Shown here: one piece after another, positions 1-7,404 of the stretch
Layout of the letters: every line of letters starts with the position of its first letter
How positions within the stretch are numbered: position 1 is the stretch's first letter
The notes under the pieces: generated by a model
Databases searched by the model: none
Seen by the model: only the letters and a program-made list of their open reading frames with translations
What the model was told of the DNA's origin: nothing
Translations under genes and position numbers: made by a program
NCBI GenBank assembly: GCA_031259485.1
Contig: JAIRLH010000058.1
Location: forward strand, 1 to 11,498
Reading direction: 5' to 3'
Origin: Elusimicrobiota bacterium
GTDB taxonomy: Bacteria > Elusimicrobiota > Elusimicrobia > Elusimicrobiales > Elusimicrobiaceae
DNA: 11,498 nucleotides

Positions 1-1332
1 CTCGTCCCTAAGTTGGTCGGAAGTTTTAAAATCCTTATTTTTGCGCGCGGCTTCGCGCCTGTCCAAAAGCTCGGCGGCGCCGACGGGCAGTTCCTTTGCC
101 GTTTCGTCGCGCATAAGGGATAAAGCCAAAAACCCGTCTGCGTATTTAATGAATTCCAGCTTATCGGCCGCGGCGGCCGGGCTTTTTATAAATTCCCACA
201 GCACGGAAAGCGCTTTAGGCGTATTTATATCATCGTCCATATCGGCTTTGAATTTTGTTTTAGCTTCTTCCAGCGCGGGCAAATCCTTTACGACGCCGTC
301 GGATTGCTCTTTTAACGCGCGCACGCGCTCCCTCAGTCCGCGCAAAGTGGAAGCGGCAAAATCCAGAGATTCAAAAGAAAATTCCAGCTGCGTGCGGTAA
401 TGCGCGCCCAGACACAAATAACGGTAATCAAGCGGGTCATAGCCTCTTTCGCGCAAAGCGTCCAAAGTAAGGAAAGTCCCCGTTGACTTGGACATCTTGC
501 CCGCCGACAACACCAAAAATTCCCCGTGTATCCAAAAGCGCGCGTAAAGTTTGCCGCTGGCCGCCTCTGACTGCGCAATTTCGTTGGTGTGGTGTATGGC
601 AATGTGGTCCACCCCGCCGCAGTGTATATCAAGCGTCGGGCCGAGATAAGCCATAGACATCGCCGAGCATTCAATATGCCACCCGGGGAAGCCTATGCCC
701 CAGGGGCTTTCCCATTCCATCTGGCGTTTGCGGTCTTTGGGGGAAAATTTCCACAAGGCAAAATCAGAAGGATTGCGCTTTTCTACATTGAATTCCACCC
801 GCGCGCCGGCTTTCAGGCCTTCAATATTGCTTTTGCCCCCCAGCTCGCCGTAGCGAGGAAATTTGGCCGTGTCAAAATAAATGCCGTCGGAGGTTTTGTA
901 GGTATAGCCTTTATCCTCCAGCGTTTTGACAAGCTCAATCATATCTTTGATATGCTCCGTCGCGCGCGGCGTAAAACTTGGCTGCGCGCAGTTAAGGGCA
1001 TGCATATCTTCAAAAAACTTTATCTCGTACTTTTTGGCCAAATCCCACGCGCTGGCGCCGCCTTCGCGTTTTGCGGAAAGCTCAATTTTATCTTCGCCCG
1101 TATCGCAGTCGGACGTAAGGTGGCCCACGTCGGTTATATTCATCACGTGCGTAACTTTGTAATCCTTGCGCAGTGTGCGGACAATTAAATCCTCAAAAAT
1201 ATAAGTGCGCAGGTTGCCTATATGGGCATAATTATATACCGTGGGGCCGCACGTGTAAATGCCGACTTCGCCCTGTTTAAGCGGTGAGAATTCTTCCTTC
1301 TTCCTTGACAGAGTATTGTAGAAGCGTATCAT
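1..1332 (-). CDS. cysS: Cysteinyl-tRNA synthetase, C-terminus cut by window edge
   Basis: This cytoplasmic class I aminoacyl-tRNA synthetase charges tRNA-Cys with cysteine. The reading frame is open from the ATG at 1332 to base 1 (444 codons). The E. coli enzyme has 461 residues, so only the tail of the C-terminal tRNA-binding region is missing. The family signatures are all visible: CGPTVY with C28, the HIGH-type motif HIGN at 37-40, and the KMSKS loop at 279-283. The zinc ligands correspond to C28, C222 (in WHIECSAM), H247 and E251, with the same 25- and 4-residue spacing as in E. coli. The start lies 11 nt downstream of the lipoprotein stop, with a GGGGTGG ribosome-binding site next to that stop. 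It is probably the last or near-last gene of the leftward operon. The assignment is secure. Confidence 0.97.
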   Translation of the reverse strand, partial: MIRFYNTLSRKKEEFSPLKQGEVGIYTCGPTVYNYAHIGNLRTYIFEDLIVRTLRKDYKVTHVMNITDVGHLTSDCDTGEDKIELSAKREGGASAWDLAKKYEIKFFEDMHALNCAQPSFTPRATEHIKDMIELVKTLEDKGYTYKTSDGIYFDTAKFPRYGELGGKSNIEGLKAGARVEFNVEKRNPSDFALWKFSPKDRKRQMEWESPWGIGFPGWHIECSAMSMAYLGPTLDIHCGGVDHIAIHHTNEIAQSEAASGKLYARFWIHGEFLVLSAGKMSKSTGTFLTLDALRERGYDPLDYRYLCLGAHYRTQLEFSFESLDFAASTLRGLRERVRALKEQSDGVVKDLPALEEAKTKFKADMDDDINTPKALSVLWEFIKSPAAAADKLEFIKYADGFLALSLMRDETAKELPVGAAELLDRREAARKNKDFKTSDQLRDE

Positions 1333-1343
1333 TTTGCCACCCC

Positions 1344-1898
1344 TTAATCAGTCCAGTATTTGAGTTTTTGGTATTGCTCCGCAATTCCTTCAAAAAACAA
1401 ATCGCACGCAGCTTTGCCGGCGGAATTTGCGCTTCCCTCGCTGAGTATGCACTGCACGTCCATTATTGAAAGCGGGTTGACGGCGCCCGCGGGCGACATG
1501 GCGTAAGTGAAGCCGGCCGGCCGGTATTCCTTAATAACGGTTTTATAAGCCGCGTCAAGCGCCTGTTGGAACAGGCCGATATCCTGCTGCCCCGCGTCGC
1601 GCGAGAGGAAAATCTTCTTCGCCGCCATTACCACTGCGGCTTCGCCGTAATTGCTGCCGGTGCTTTCTATAATCTCGTTGCCTACGGCGTCATAATCTAT
1701 GCTGAAAGAGGGCGCGTCCATATTGACCTGATCAACCGCGCCGCCGTCAAAGCCGGACAAGACTGCGTCATTATATTTTTTGTCCTGATTATACTGTTCG
1801 TAATCTATCCCCTGGTAGTGCTTATAATTCTTATTTCCGGCCGCGCACGCGGCGAAGATTAAAATAAGACTCAAGCAGAAAAGCAAAGAATATTTCAT
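1344..1898 (-). CDS. Small probable lipoprotein, function unknown
   Basis: I do not recognise this 184-residue protein. It starts with a short basic N-terminus (MKYS) and a hydrophobic segment at about 5-17, ending in FAAC. C18 could be the lipidated cysteine, although Phe at -3 is not the favoured lipobox residue. The mature part begins polar and rich in Asn, Tyr, Lys and Asp (about 22-45), which would suit a linker from the membrane. A longer region follows with two further cysteines near the C-terminus. It has a GGGAG ribosome-binding site 9 nt before the ATG. It sits 18 nt after ispF and 11 nt before cysS, so it should be co-transcribed with both. Nothing in the sequence links it to either enzyme. 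It may alternatively be a secreted periplasmic protein rather than a lipoprotein. Confidence 0.75.
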   Translation of the reverse strand: MKYSLLFCLSLILIFAACAAGNKNYKHYQGIDYEQYNQDKKYNDAVLSGFDGGAVDQVNMDAPSFSIDYDAVGNEIIESTGSNYGEAAVVMAAKKIFLSRDAGQQDIGLFQQALDAAYKTVIKEYRPAGFTYAMSPAGAVNPLSIMDVQCILSEGSANSAGKAACDLFFEGIAEQYQKLKYWTD

Positions 1899-1916
1899 CG
1901 GGTTAATCTCCCATAT

Positions 1917-2417
1917 TTATATTTTTATAGTTACAACTGCGTGGCAGGCCATGGCCTCGCCGCGGCCGATCTCACCCAAACTTTCGTGGCTCTTGGCTTT
2001 GAAACTTATATTACCAAGCCCGATTTGGAAAATGCCGTCCAAAGACTTCCTGACAGCTTCGTAATGCGGACGCATTTTGGGTTCTTCGGCGACTATGGTA
2101 CAGTCTATATGCATGATTTCCGCGTCCTTTTCCTTAAGCATCTCAAGCACGCGCCGCGCGATAACCGCGCTGGATATGCCGGCAATGGATAAATCAGTCG
2201 GCGGGTAAAACTCTCCTATTTCGCCGGCGGCAGCGGCGCCCAAAGCCGCGTCGCATATGGCGTGCAGCACCAAATCCCCGTCGCTGTGTCCGATAAGGCC
2301 TTTATTATGCTCTATTTCCAGGCCGCCCAGAATAAGCTTACGGCCTTTGGCCATGCGGTGTATGTCAAAACCGAAACCGGCTTTTGTTATCTTTTCTTTC
2401 GGCATAAATTTCTGCAT
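1917..2417 (-). CDS. ispF: 2-C-methyl-D-erythritol 2,4-cyclodiphosphate synthase
   Basis: IspF converts CDP-methylerythritol 2-phosphate to the cyclic diphosphate MEcPP in the MEP isoprenoid pathway. The 166-residue length fits the family. The metal-binding residues are seen as D18 and H20 in GFDIH and H52 in DLVLH, with the spacing of D8, H10 and H42 in E. coli. The HSDGD motif is at 44-48, and the C-terminal signature appears as SHESLGEIGRGEAMAC. The start is uncertain. ATG at 2417 overlaps the end of ispD by 31 nt, and an in-frame ATG at 2405 overlaps by 19 nt; neither has a good ribosome-binding site, so translational coupling to ispD is likely. The function is secure, and the first four residues are not. 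Confidence 0.96.
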   Translation of the reverse strand: MQKFMPKEKITKAGFGFDIHRMAKGRKLILGGLEIEHNKGLIGHSDGDLVLHAICDAALGAAAAGEIGEFYPPTDLSIAGISSAVIARRVLEMLKEKDAEIMHIDCTIVAEEPKMRPHYEAVRKSLDGIFQIGLGNISFKAKSHESLGEIGRGEAMACHAVVTIKI

Positions 2418-3064
2418 AAAGCGCCGGCAATAATTAAATCTTCCGGCGTGGTAATTTTGATATTTTCATATCCCGAAGGCACCACCGCTACTTTCACGCC
2501 CAGTCGTTCAACAAGCTGGGATTCATCCGTCGCGTTTTTAAGCGCGCCGTATTTTTTAAGCGCGGCCCTCAGCGTCGCCGCCTCATAACACTGCGGCGTT
2601 TGCGCGGCCCAGAGGCGGGCCCTGTCCAAAGTTTTGGATACAAAGCCGTCTTTTACTTCTTTAACGGTATCCTTAACCGGCACGGCCAATACGGCAGCCT
2701 TTGTTTCGGCCGCTGCCTTAAGGCAGGCCTGCGCCGCGGCCGGCGATACCAGCGGGCGGGCGCCGTCGTGCACGGCTATAAGTTTATACTTCGCGTCCGC
2801 CGCGGCTACGCCGTTTTGCACCGATTGCAGCCGCGTATCCCCGGGTAAAGCGCGCTTAAGACCCTTAAATTTTTTTGCCAGCCGCTTAAAAATATCCGCG
2901 CCTGCCACTACAATAATTTCCCCCGTTGAAGGCGCCTTAAGCATAGCCTCCACGGCGCGTTCCAACACAGCTTTGCCGTTTAAGGACAGCATTTGCTTAG
3001 GGCGGCCCATTCTGTTGCCGCTGCCGCCAGCTACTATTATTACGGATGCGCGCTTAAGACTCAT
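2387..3064 (-). CDS. ispD: 2-C-methyl-D-erythritol 4-phosphate cytidylyltransferase
   Basis: IspD joins methylerythritol 4-phosphate to CTP, giving CDP-methylerythritol, in the MEP pathway. The chosen ATG at 3064 gives 225 residues beginning MSLKRASVIIVAGG, the usual place for the Rossmann-like core to start. A longer frame reaches 3115 but would run into the yacL coding region. Visible motifs are the nucleotide-binding loop AGGSGNRMGRPKQ (R18 and K23 as likely catalytic residues), GDTRLQSVQNG (75-85), VHDGARP (98-104) and the C-terminal NIKITTPEDL with K203. The loop between R18 and K23 is two residues shorter than R20 to K27 in E. coli IspD. The gene begins 10 nt after yacL with a weak GGGG ribosome-binding site and overlaps ispF at its end. 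Confidence 0.96.
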   Translation of the reverse strand: MSLKRASVIIVAGGSGNRMGRPKQMLSLNGKAVLERAVEAMLKAPSTGEIIVVAGADIFKRLAKKFKGLKRALPGDTRLQSVQNGVAAADAKYKLIAVHDGARPLVSPAAAQACLKAAAETKAAVLAVPVKDTVKEVKDGFVSKTLDRARLWAAQTPQCYEAATLRAALKKYGALKNATDESQLVERLGVKVAVVPSGYENIKITTPEDLIIAGALCRNLCRKKR

Positions 3065-3074
3065 ATTTACCCCG

Positions 3075-4046
3075 CTATTGCTGCGCGCCGGCGGCCTGTT
3101 GCTTGGTTTTGGCAAAAATCATTCTGCCTGCCGAAGTTTGCAATATTGAATGCACCGCCACTTCCGCGCGTTTGCCTATCCACTTTCGGCCTTCTTCAAC
3201 AACCACCATAGTTCCGTCGTCAAGATAGCCTATGCCCTGATCCGCTTCTTTGCCTTCTTTCATTATGAACAGGGACATGCTTTCCCCTGGCAATACCACG
3301 GGTTTCAGCGCGGTAGTCAAATCGCTTATATTAAGCACGGGAACATCGTGCAGAACGGCGGTTTTGTTTATATTAAAATCTATCGTCACAACCGAGCCGC
3401 CGAAATACTTCGCCAGCGCTACTATATGCTCCGCAGGATTTTCGCCTTTAACGTCTTTGGCGGTAGTCGTGACTCGTATATCCTTAAGATCTCTGAGCCT
3501 TGTCACTATGTCAAGCCCGCGGCGGCCTCTGGCCTTTTCAAGCTGATCCTTGGAGGAAGCCATTATATTAAGCTTGTCAACGATGCAATGAGGCAGCACT
3601 ACGGTGCCTTCAAGAAAGCCGGTTTCGCAAAGGTCAATTATGCGGCCGTCTATGAGCGCGCTTATATCAACGATTTTGATATGGCGGCCTTTTTTATTAA
3701 TGCCCTCCAGTTCGGAGGCTTTGCTGATGCTAAGCGCGGCGCCCAACACGCACAGTATGCCCGCGGCGGCGACTTTATATATTTTCCAATATTCGCTTAT
3801 ATCATAAACATTCATTTTGTAAACGGCATAATCGCAAAGAAAATATATCATGAAGCCTAACATAGCGCCGAAAATAGCTATCATTATTGAAACAAATTTA
3901 AGATTGTGCACAAAATGCTCGGCCGCGATTATAATTGTCCCGCAAAGCAGGGCCAGCATAATACTGTAATAATCTTTAGAAACAAACATATACACCAAAA
4001 AAGGCATCCCGATAAGGGCTGAAATCCTGAAAATCCAAAGCGGCAT
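3075..4046 (-). CDS. yacL: YacL-like membrane-anchored PIN/TRAM domain protein
   Basis: This 323-residue protein has the layout of Bacillus YacL. Four hydrophobic segments (about 1-22, 26-45, 51-76 and 87-107) precede a PIN nuclease-like domain (about 122-245) and a TRAM-type domain (about 255-316). PIN landmarks are VDISALIDGRI with D127, the GFLEGTVVLP stretch, RGRRGLDI, and D223 in TIDFNINK. The second half carries LPGESM, YLDDGTMVVVEEGR and AGRMIFAK, which I recall as strongly conserved in YacL proteins. TRAM domains usually bind RNA and PIN domains usually cut it, but the cellular role of YacL is not established. The ATG at 4046 has a strong GGAGGA site 8 nt upstream. Its place just before ispD and after radA is as in Bacillus. 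Confidence 0.93.
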   Translation of the reverse strand: MPLWIFRISALIGMPFLVYMFVSKDYYSIMLALLCGTIIIAAEHFVHNLKFVSIMIAIFGAMLGFMIYFLCDYAVYKMNVYDISEYWKIYKVAAAGILCVLGAALSISKASELEGINKKGRHIKIVDISALIDGRIIDLCETGFLEGTVVLPHCIVDKLNIMASSKDQLEKARGRRGLDIVTRLRDLKDIRVTTTAKDVKGENPAEHIVALAKYFGGSVVTIDFNINKTAVLHDVPVLNISDLTTALKPVVLPGESMSLFIMKEGKEADQGIGYLDDGTMVVVEEGRKWIGKRAEVAVHSILQTSAGRMIFAKTKQQAAGAQQ

Positions 4047-4147
4047 AAAACAATTCCTCCGGAAGATAAAAATCCCTTACCCGCCGTCTTCCGCGCGGCG
4101 CAAAGGTATGGTTATATTCTACTATTTTTTTAAGTTTTGGAGGTTGT
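4047..4147 (-). other. Spacer between radA and yacL where Bacillus carries disA
   Basis: This 101-nt gap follows the radA stop and leads to the strong GGAGGA site of yacL. It is AT-rich next to radA and GC-rich in the middle, where minus-strand arms CGCCG and CGGCG could form a 5-bp stem around 4085-4103. No T-run follows the stem, so I do not call it a terminator. There is no room for a gene and no recognisable disA remnant. A separate promoter for yacL is possible, but I see no convincing pair of boxes. Confidence 0.5.
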
Positions 4148-5509
4148 TTACTTCAGTTTCGCGCTGAGCTGCAGAATATCTTCCAATTCAATCAAATCCG
4201 GCCCCTTGCGGACGGCTTTGCCGCTCAGCGCAGGCGTATATATTTTTGTGATGCCCAGGCGGCGCGCTTCTTCTATGCGCCTGTCCGTCATAGCGGCCGG
4301 CGCGATTTGGCCGAGTATGCCGACTTCGCCCATAAAAACGCAGCCGCCTTCAAGCGGCAAATCCCGCACGGAACTGATTACCGCCGCGCAGACAGCCAAG
4401 TCAAGCGCGCTGTCGCTCATTTTAACGCCGCCGGCAAGGCTTACGTAAACGTCTTTGCTTTCAAGGCTGAGTCCGATATGCTTTTCCAGCGCGGCGAGCA
4501 GCATTTGGGTGCGGTTTAAATCCAGTCCGGCCGCTATGCGGCGCGGGAAGGGATAATGCGTCGGGCTTGCAAGCGCCTGGACTTCGGTCAGTATCGGACG
4601 CGTGCCCTCGGCCGCGACGCTGAAAGCGCGGCCGACCATCTTTTTGCCGCGCGGCGTTTGGGAGAAATAGGCCCCCGCGTCTTCAACGTCTTCAAGGCCG
4701 GATGCGGTCATTTTGAACAGCCCCGTCTCCTGCGTTGAGCCGAAGCGGTTTTTATGCGGCCGCAGTATGCGCAGCAGATTATCCTTTTCCGTGTCAAAAT
4801 AGAGGACTGTATCCACCATATGCTCAAGCACTTTGGGGCCGGCGAGCGCGCCGTCTTTCGTTATATGCCCTAAAATAAAAACTATCAGGCCTTTGGGTTT
4901 TGCCATGCGCAGGATTTCGGCCGCGTTCTCGCGCACCTGGCCCAGCGAACCGGCGGAGGAGTTAAATTCCGGATGGTAAACAGTCTGTATTGAATCTATT
5001 ACCAGCACTTCGGGTTTTATATTTTCAACGGTTTCTATAATCCGCTCTATATTTGTTTCGGAAAGTAAAAATATCTGCGCGCCGCTTACGCCAAGACGGG
5101 CCGCGCGCGCGGAGATTTGGGGCATGCTCTCCTCGCCCGATACATATAAAACTTTTTTATCCCTGCCTAAGCCTGCCGCGGCCTGCAGCATAAGCGTGCT
5201 TTTGCCTATGCCAGGCGCGCCCGCTAGCAAAACAAGCTGGCCTTTGACAAGCCCGCCGCAAAGCAGGCGGTCAAACTCTTTGATATTGGTGGGGACGCGC
5301 TCTTCCCTGACGACGGCGGCCGCGCCCAGCGGAGCGGCTTCAGAAGTAAATTCAGTAAACGATTTTCTGGTCTTTGCGGCGGTTTTGCTTTCCTGCTTTA
5401 CGACGTCTTCGGCCAGGGTATTCCACCCGTTGCAGCCGGGGCACTGCCCCAGCCATTTGGGCGACTCGTAACCGCACTTTTGACATAAGAAAACCGTTTT
5501 GAATTTCAT
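4148..5509 (-). CDS. radA: DNA repair ATPase/helicase RadA (Sms)
   Basis: RadA is a RecA-like ATPase that processes recombination intermediates and drives branch migration during DNA repair. The start ATG at 5509 gives 453 residues with all family parts: an N-terminal zinc finger with C9, C12, C23 and C26, Walker A GAPGIGKST at 97-105, Walker B LVIDSIQT at 169-176, the GHITKDGALAGPK stretch at 214-226, and the RadA-specific KNRFG motif at 253-257. A C-terminal Lon-like domain follows. An in-frame ATG exists at 5524, but MKFKTVFLCQKCG is the usual RadA beginning. No ribosome-binding site precedes either ATG. A TATAAT box on the minus strand (5516-5521) lies so close that the message may be leaderless. 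A truncated pilin ORF ends just upstream. Confidence 0.96.
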   Translation of the reverse strand: MKFKTVFLCQKCGYESPKWLGQCPGCNGWNTLAEDVVKQESKTAAKTRKSFTEFTSEAAPLGAAAVVREERVPTNIKEFDRLLCGGLVKGQLVLLAGAPGIGKSTLMLQAAAGLGRDKKVLYVSGEESMPQISARAARLGVSGAQIFLLSETNIERIIETVENIKPEVLVIDSIQTVYHPEFNSSAGSLGQVRENAAEILRMAKPKGLIVFILGHITKDGALAGPKVLEHMVDTVLYFDTEKDNLLRILRPHKNRFGSTQETGLFKMTASGLEDVEDAGAYFSQTPRGKKMVGRAFSVAAEGTRPILTEVQALASPTHYPFPRRIAAGLDLNRTQMLLAALEKHIGLSLESKDVYVSLAGGVKMSDSALDLAVCAAVISSVRDLPLEGGCVFMGEVGILGQIAPAAMTDRRIEEARRLGITKIYTPALSGKAVRKGPDLIELEDILQLSAKLK

Positions 5510-5515
5510 ATTCAC

Positions 5516-5521
5516 ATTATA
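5516..5521 (-). promoter_or_regulatory. TATAAT box just upstream of radA (possible leaderless start)
   Basis: The minus strand reads a perfect TATAAT at 5521-5516. A start point 7 nt further on would fall on the A of the radA ATG at 5509, which has no ribosome-binding site. The -35 position 17 nt upstream reads ATTCGG, which is a poor match. In an AT-rich stretch the -10 box alone could be chance. Confidence 0.25.
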
Positions 5522-5753
5522 CATAATATAAAATTAGGCCGAATTGAAGTATAATGCTTACTTGTGCGGCTAATATTACTCTGCCAAGTTGCAATGCTTC
5601 ACTATGTTTTGCCCTTTGCACTACAAATAAATATTTAGGCAAAGCAATAGCGGCCAGAATGCCGATTATCAGCACCACTGCCAGCAACTCTATTAGCGTG
5701 AATCCTTTCTTATTGGGCGACTTCTGATTTAATAATGTAATATGTTCTCCCAA
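5517..5753 (-). pseudogene. Truncated type IV pilin-like ORF (N-terminal part only)
   Basis: This 78-codon frame begins with an ordinary prepilin signal. A leader ending NKKG is followed by FTLIELLAVVLIIGILAAIALPKY, with the cleavage site before Phe and the conserved Glu at mature position 5. The pilin resemblance continues for about another 20 residues (VQRAKHSEALQLGRVILAAQ). It then turns into a hydrophobic tail without pilin character and stops after about 61 mature residues, where pilins normally continue for 100 or more. The stop lies at the radA start region. The first start codon is TTG at 5753; a GGGAGA site lies just inside the frame rather than before it, so the true start is doubtful. 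It is best read as a decayed pilin or pseudopilin gene. A genuine minimal pilin-like peptide cannot be excluded. Confidence 0.7.
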
Positions 5754-6022
5754 AAGTTAAAACTTTTATTAGATATCCATACATGCTTGGACTTTTTTGT
5801 AGCGGCTGAAAAAACTACTCTATACTAAACTCCTGTAGAAAAGGCAAATACTCTTTTAAAGAGATTGTATTACACGTTTTGGAGTATTTTACATAAATAT
5901 CGTCAGAATATTTTTCTAAAAAAACTGCGCGACCATGATTTTATTTTAACCCATTTATGTGTCTGATATTTTCATTAGCGGCCCCGCGCGGGACTATACG
6001 CCAAATATGATAAAATATTAAA
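5754..6022. other. AT-rich divergent intergenic region
   Basis: This 269-nt stretch separates the leftward pilin-remnant/radA side from the rightward M23 operon. I see no protein-coding frame of note in it. It holds a candidate leftward promoter (5819-5847), the 13-nt palindrome CTCTTTTAAAGAG (5851-5863) nested in 8-bp arms AAATACTC (5846-5853) and GAGTATTT (5882-5889), and the 10-nt GC palindrome CCCGCGCGGG at 5983-5992. Rightward start signals for the M23 gene must lie near 5980-6022. An AT-rich TATGATAAAATATT stretch there could supply a -10 box, but no -35 box stands out. Confidence 0.5.
5819..5847 (-). promoter_or_regulatory. Candidate leftward promoter, TTGCCT-17-TATAGA
   Basis: Read on the minus strand, TTGCCT (5847-5842) and TATAGA (5824-5819) are spaced by exactly 17 nt. 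Each matches four of six positions of the sigma-70 consensus. It would drive transcription through the pilin remnant towards radA. The 13-nt palindrome at 5851-5863 lies immediately upstream of the -35 box, as an operator or activator site would. This is a pattern-only prediction. Confidence 0.35.
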
Positions 6023-6952
6023 GTGAGAAACAATCCTTCCCCTCTGCGCCGCTTATTGTTTGAGCGGGCGGAAATAACGTTTATGCCGCGATTTTCACGC
6101 GGTATAAAATTCGCTTTTTATCCGTGGGCGCCGATTTTGTTTCTGGCGGCGTGGGCGGGGCTGACTTTTTACGGGATTTTCGCAGCAGCGGCAGGGATAG
6201 ATTATAATATAATCAAAGCCGACAATAAGCTGATGAAGGCCAAACTGGCCCTCATCGGTGAGGAGCTTAACCGTACGCGCAGATACCTCAAAATGGCGCG
6301 GGAAACCGATATGCAGATGCGCCAGATGCTCGGTATGGCGGGCGGCACGCACGTTAATCTGCCAGCGGGCATAAAACAGGGCAGGGAAGAGCGTGAAATT
6401 AACTTCCGTGACCTTTTTGCCGCCACCGGCCCGAAAGAAATTAACGATAAGGAAATAACGCAGGCTATTCGCGATACCTCCGAAGCATTGCAGGAACGGC
6501 TGGCCAGCTTTCAGGAAATCGCGTGGTATTACGCAAACAAGCGCAATATTAATGACGCCACGCCGTCTATCCGCCCCGTGGGGAACAACGCAAGGATAAC
6601 ATCGGGGTTCGGCTACAGGCTTTCGCCTTTTGGCACTTATCTGGCTTCGTATCACTATGGGCAGGATTTTGCGGGCAAGCCCAACTCCAGCATAGTGGCA
6701 ACGGCGGACGGAGTCGTGCGCCAGACCGGCTGGGCGACGGGCTACGGCCAGGCGGTGCTTATAGACCACGGGTTCGGCTATTCCACATTGTACGGCCATC
6801 TGGCGGACATCAGGGTAAAGAAAGGCGACAGCGTAAAACGAGGCCAGGTTATAGCCAGCATGGGCACTACTGGCCGCTCCACCGGCGTGCATGTGCATTA
6901 TGAAGTCTGGAAAGACGGCGTGCCCGTAAATCCGCGCGCTTATTTTAAATAA
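6023..6952 (+). CDS. Membrane-anchored M23 (LytM-type) peptidase with coiled coil
   Basis: M23 zinc peptidases cut peptide cross-links in peptidoglycan, or act as inactive regulators. This one keeps its metal and catalytic residues: H211 and D215 in HYGQD, H259, and H290/H292 in HVHYEV (numbered from the GTG at 6023). The order is a short cytoplasmic N-terminus, one membrane segment at about 34-56, a coiled coil at about 60-100 (KADNKLMKAKLALIGEEL), a linker, and the M23 domain at about 185-309, acting in the periplasm. The start is open: GTG at 6023 keeps the EITFMPRF stretch that resembles N-termini of related M23 proteins, while ATG at 6083 would remove 20 residues. Neither has a clear ribosome-binding site. 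The bactofilin gene follows after 19 nt, a pairing known from cell-shape modules. Confidence 0.92.
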   Translation: MRNNPSPLRRLLFERAEITFMPRFSRGIKFAFYPWAPILFLAAWAGLTFYGIFAAAAGIDYNIIKADNKLMKAKLALIGEELNRTRRYLKMARETDMQMRQMLGMAGGTHVNLPAGIKQGREEREINFRDLFAATGPKEINDKEITQAIRDTSEALQERLASFQEIAWYYANKRNINDATPSIRPVGNNARITSGFGYRLSPFGTYLASYHYGQDFAGKPNSSIVATADGVVRQTGWATGYGQAVLIDHGFGYSTLYGHLADIRVKKGDSVKRGQVIASMGTTGRSTGVHVHYEVWKDGVPVNPRAYFK

Positions 6953-6971
6953 TTCGGGAGGACTGTAAAAT

Positions 6972-7400
6972 ATGGCTTTTTTAAACAAAGACTCTAAAAA
7001 CGGCGAACACGTTTCGGTAATCAGCGAGGAGTGCCAGTTCCAAGGTACTTTGGATTTGCAGGGTTCCCTGCGCATTGACGGCAGGCTTGAAGGCAATGTG
7101 GATAACGCCAAATACGTGACTGTCAGCAAAACCGGCATAATCAAAGGCGATATCGCCGCTCACGGCGTGGTGATAATAGGCTCAATGAGCGGCAATATAG
7201 TGGCCGACAATGTGGAAATACTTGCCGACGCGAAAATAAAAGGCAATATCCGCTCAAAAAGCATTCTGATAGAAGGCGGCGCAAAAGTAAACGCCACCAT
7301 AACCGTCGTGAGCGAAGGCGATGACGAAGCCGCCGCGCTTGAGGAGCCTATAAGCGATGACGTTCCCAAAACAGGCAAAACAAAGAAAGCGGAGGAATAG
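6972..7400 (+). CDS. Bactofilin (polymer-forming cytoskeletal protein)
   Basis: Bactofilins form filaments without nucleotides from a right-handed beta-helix and position cell-wall or stalk enzymes at the inner membrane. This 142-residue protein has the typical layout. A short polar N-terminus (1-12) leads into a core at about 13-113 with repeating Gly- and Val/Ile-rich rungs (GTLDLQGSLRIDGRLEGNV, VVIIGSMSGNIVADNVEI, KIKGNIRSKSILIEGGAKV), then an acidic and lysine-rich tail. The ATG has a strong GGGAGGA site 9 nt upstream. Its position directly after a membrane-anchored M23 peptidase parallels CcmA and its partner peptidases in Helicobacter, so the filament may localise that enzyme. That partnership is inferred from position. 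Confidence 0.93.
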   Translation: MAFLNKDSKNGEHVSVISEECQFQGTLDLQGSLRIDGRLEGNVDNAKYVTVSKTGIIKGDIAAHGVVIIGSMSGNIVADNVEILADAKIKGNIRSKSILIEGGAKVNATITVVSEGDDEAAALEEPISDDVPKTGKTKKAEE

Positions 7401-7404
7401 ATAA

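Noticed and set aside
589..1188. Plus-strand frame of 199 codons inside cysS
   Set aside because: It is a shadow of cysS, whose HIGN, KMSKS and zinc ligands are unmistakable on the minus strand.
3065..3115. Upstream extension of ispD by 17 codons
   Set aside because: It would overlap the end of yacL, and the residues (KPSNRPPARSNSG) do not belong to the IspD fold, which starts at MSLKRASVII.
3150..3860. Plus-strand frame of 236 codons inside yacL
   Set aside because: It is a shadow of the PIN/TRAM protein and has no motif of its own.
5517..5753. Silent pilin cassette for antigenic variation
   Set aside because: Silent cassettes of the Neisseria type keep the variable 3' part and lack the conserved 5' end. 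Here the opposite is kept, and the other pilin-like gene shares no obvious sequence beyond the signal.
6095..7144. Long minus-strand frame (349 codons) opposite the M23 and bactofilin genes
   Set aside because: It spans two recognisable plus-strand genes and their spacer, and shows no family motif.
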